Source: Acanthosepion esculentum (Eukaryota; Mollusca; Cephalopoda; Sepiida; Sepiidae). From it: a DNA stretch of 64,000 nt. Below are positions 63,345-64,000 of this stretch, piece after piece (within the stretch, counting starts at the first letter, position 1; every line of letters begins with the position of its first letter). The stretch is taken from NCBI GenBank assembly GCA_964036315.1, contig OZ038508.1:51163759-51227758 (forward strand), read 5' to 3'. Position numbers and translations under genes: made by a program. The notes beneath the pieces are model-generated. The model was not told the origin of the DNA and did not search any database. It worked only from the letters and a program-made list of their open reading frames with translations.

Positions 63345-63600
63345 CCTTACACACAACAATTTATCAAATGCATTAATCATACATAGAAACAAATTCGACC
63401 ACAACTTTGACCTACCGAATGCCACACTTATCAAAACAGAAAGTAACTTACTTAGAAGGAAAATTCTCGAAAGTGCCGCTATCGAATTTTATAAAAATAT
63501 GAATCTATGCACTGGATTCTTCCCAATATCTCATTTCCTGGAAGAATTACTACTTTCCCAAGCCAAGATACATGACCACAAAAATATAAAATAATTAAAA
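63345..63600 (+). pseudogene. PLE GIY-YIG endonuclease C-terminal part
   Basis: Readable frame: NKFDHNFDLPNATLIKTESN, LLRRKILESAAIEFYKNMNL, CTGFFPISHFLEELLLSQAK, ending in a stop at about 63592. FDHNFD and ESAAIEFY match the HNFDF and YEAGII positions of the 58 kb domain. Upstream GETGR part absent. Downstream (63840-64000) TCTCAGAGTACGAAGCGCGT and TTATTCTTATTGTCC look like a PLE terminus running off the window. Confidence 0.7.
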
Positions 63601-64000
63601 GAAAACGGTTAAAATCCATAACCTCATGTCATTCAAAACATATAACATATAAATCAATCCAAATCCAAGATAATTTAAATAGTAATTTACATATATATGC
63701 ATACATAAAAAAAAAACTACTCACGTTCGTTTATTAGACATTGAACTATATCACCTCACGGCCATGAACTTACCTGACTTTTCTGCTAACTTAATAAATA
63801 TCCATGAGCACCCTATACCAAAAGTTTTGACAAACGAATAAGATTGTTGCACTTGTATATAAATACTTTTCACAAAATAAAATCCTTACATTTGACTAGA
63901 TAAAGTCTCTCAGAGTACGAAGCGCGTCGGCTAACATAAGTTTTCCTTTTGGCTTTATTCTTATTGTCCTTTTACAGATATAAACGAGTTTGTCGTTGCT

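Overview
This is an AT-rich, non-coding, repeat-dominated piece of a metazoan nuclear genome. I found no convincing host protein-coding gene, rRNA or functional tRNA. Nearly everything recognisable is a decayed or rearranged transposable element, a tandem repeat, or one of many long (TA)n, (GT)n and (NAA)n microsatellites. The mix of tRNA-headed SINEs, a 5S-headed SINE, RTE-, CR1- and Tx1-like LINE pieces, Penelope-like elements (PLEs), Tc1/mariner relics and dense TA microsatellites would suit a lophotrochozoan, most plausibly a coleoid cephalopod such as an octopus. That assignment is inference from repeat content only.

Layout. 1-2.6 kb: broken Tx1/L1-type LINE ORF2. 2.6-4.3 kb: pyrimidine-rich satellite. 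4.8-8.7 kb: CR1-like LINE tails, a deleted mariner and inverted tRNA-SINEs. 8.4-9.3 kb: RTE pieces. 10-11 kb: 5S-SINE and a hammerhead-like motif. 11.5 kb: perfect palindrome. 12.3-13.6 kb: near-complete but broken Tc1-like transposon with both ends, sitting in TA repeats. 14.4-16.4 kb: a 123 bp perfect inverted repeat around a foldback PLE insertion. 16.6-25.2 kb: RTE, Merlin and Tc1 relics, 5S-SINE, several PLE termini. 26.8-27.4 kb: another foldback SINE. 28-31 kb: PLE endonuclease pieces, a pogo-like MITE, CR1 tails. 31.6-35.5 kb: strand-asymmetric T/C-rich DNA. 35.5-39.6 kb: second Tx1-like LINE with ORF1 and ORF2 remnants. 40.2-46.2 kb: four tandem-repeat blocks. 46.9-52.4 kb: unassigned DNA, RTE/CR1 pieces, a LINE-tail-derived satellite and another PLE. 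53-59.3 kb: TA microsatellites punctuated by foldback SINE and PLE ends and a PLE GIY-YIG endonuclease. 59.4-64 kb: microsatellites, a 60 bp minisatellite, a MITE cluster and a last PLE endonuclease piece.

How parts relate. The most interesting structure is in the PLEs. Several different families end in a motif built like a hammerhead ribozyme: CTGANGA, one extra base, a stem-loop, GAA, a self-complementary helix III such as ACGT, then a helix I partner. In one family the order GIY-YIG C-terminus, tRNA-like A/B boxes, hammerhead-like motif is seen at three loci, and short derivatives lacking the protein part have inserted with 12 bp target duplications. PLE ends and tRNA-SINEs repeatedly occur as head-to-head inverted copies whose breakpoints lie at or near the hammerhead-like motif or the tRNA-like head.
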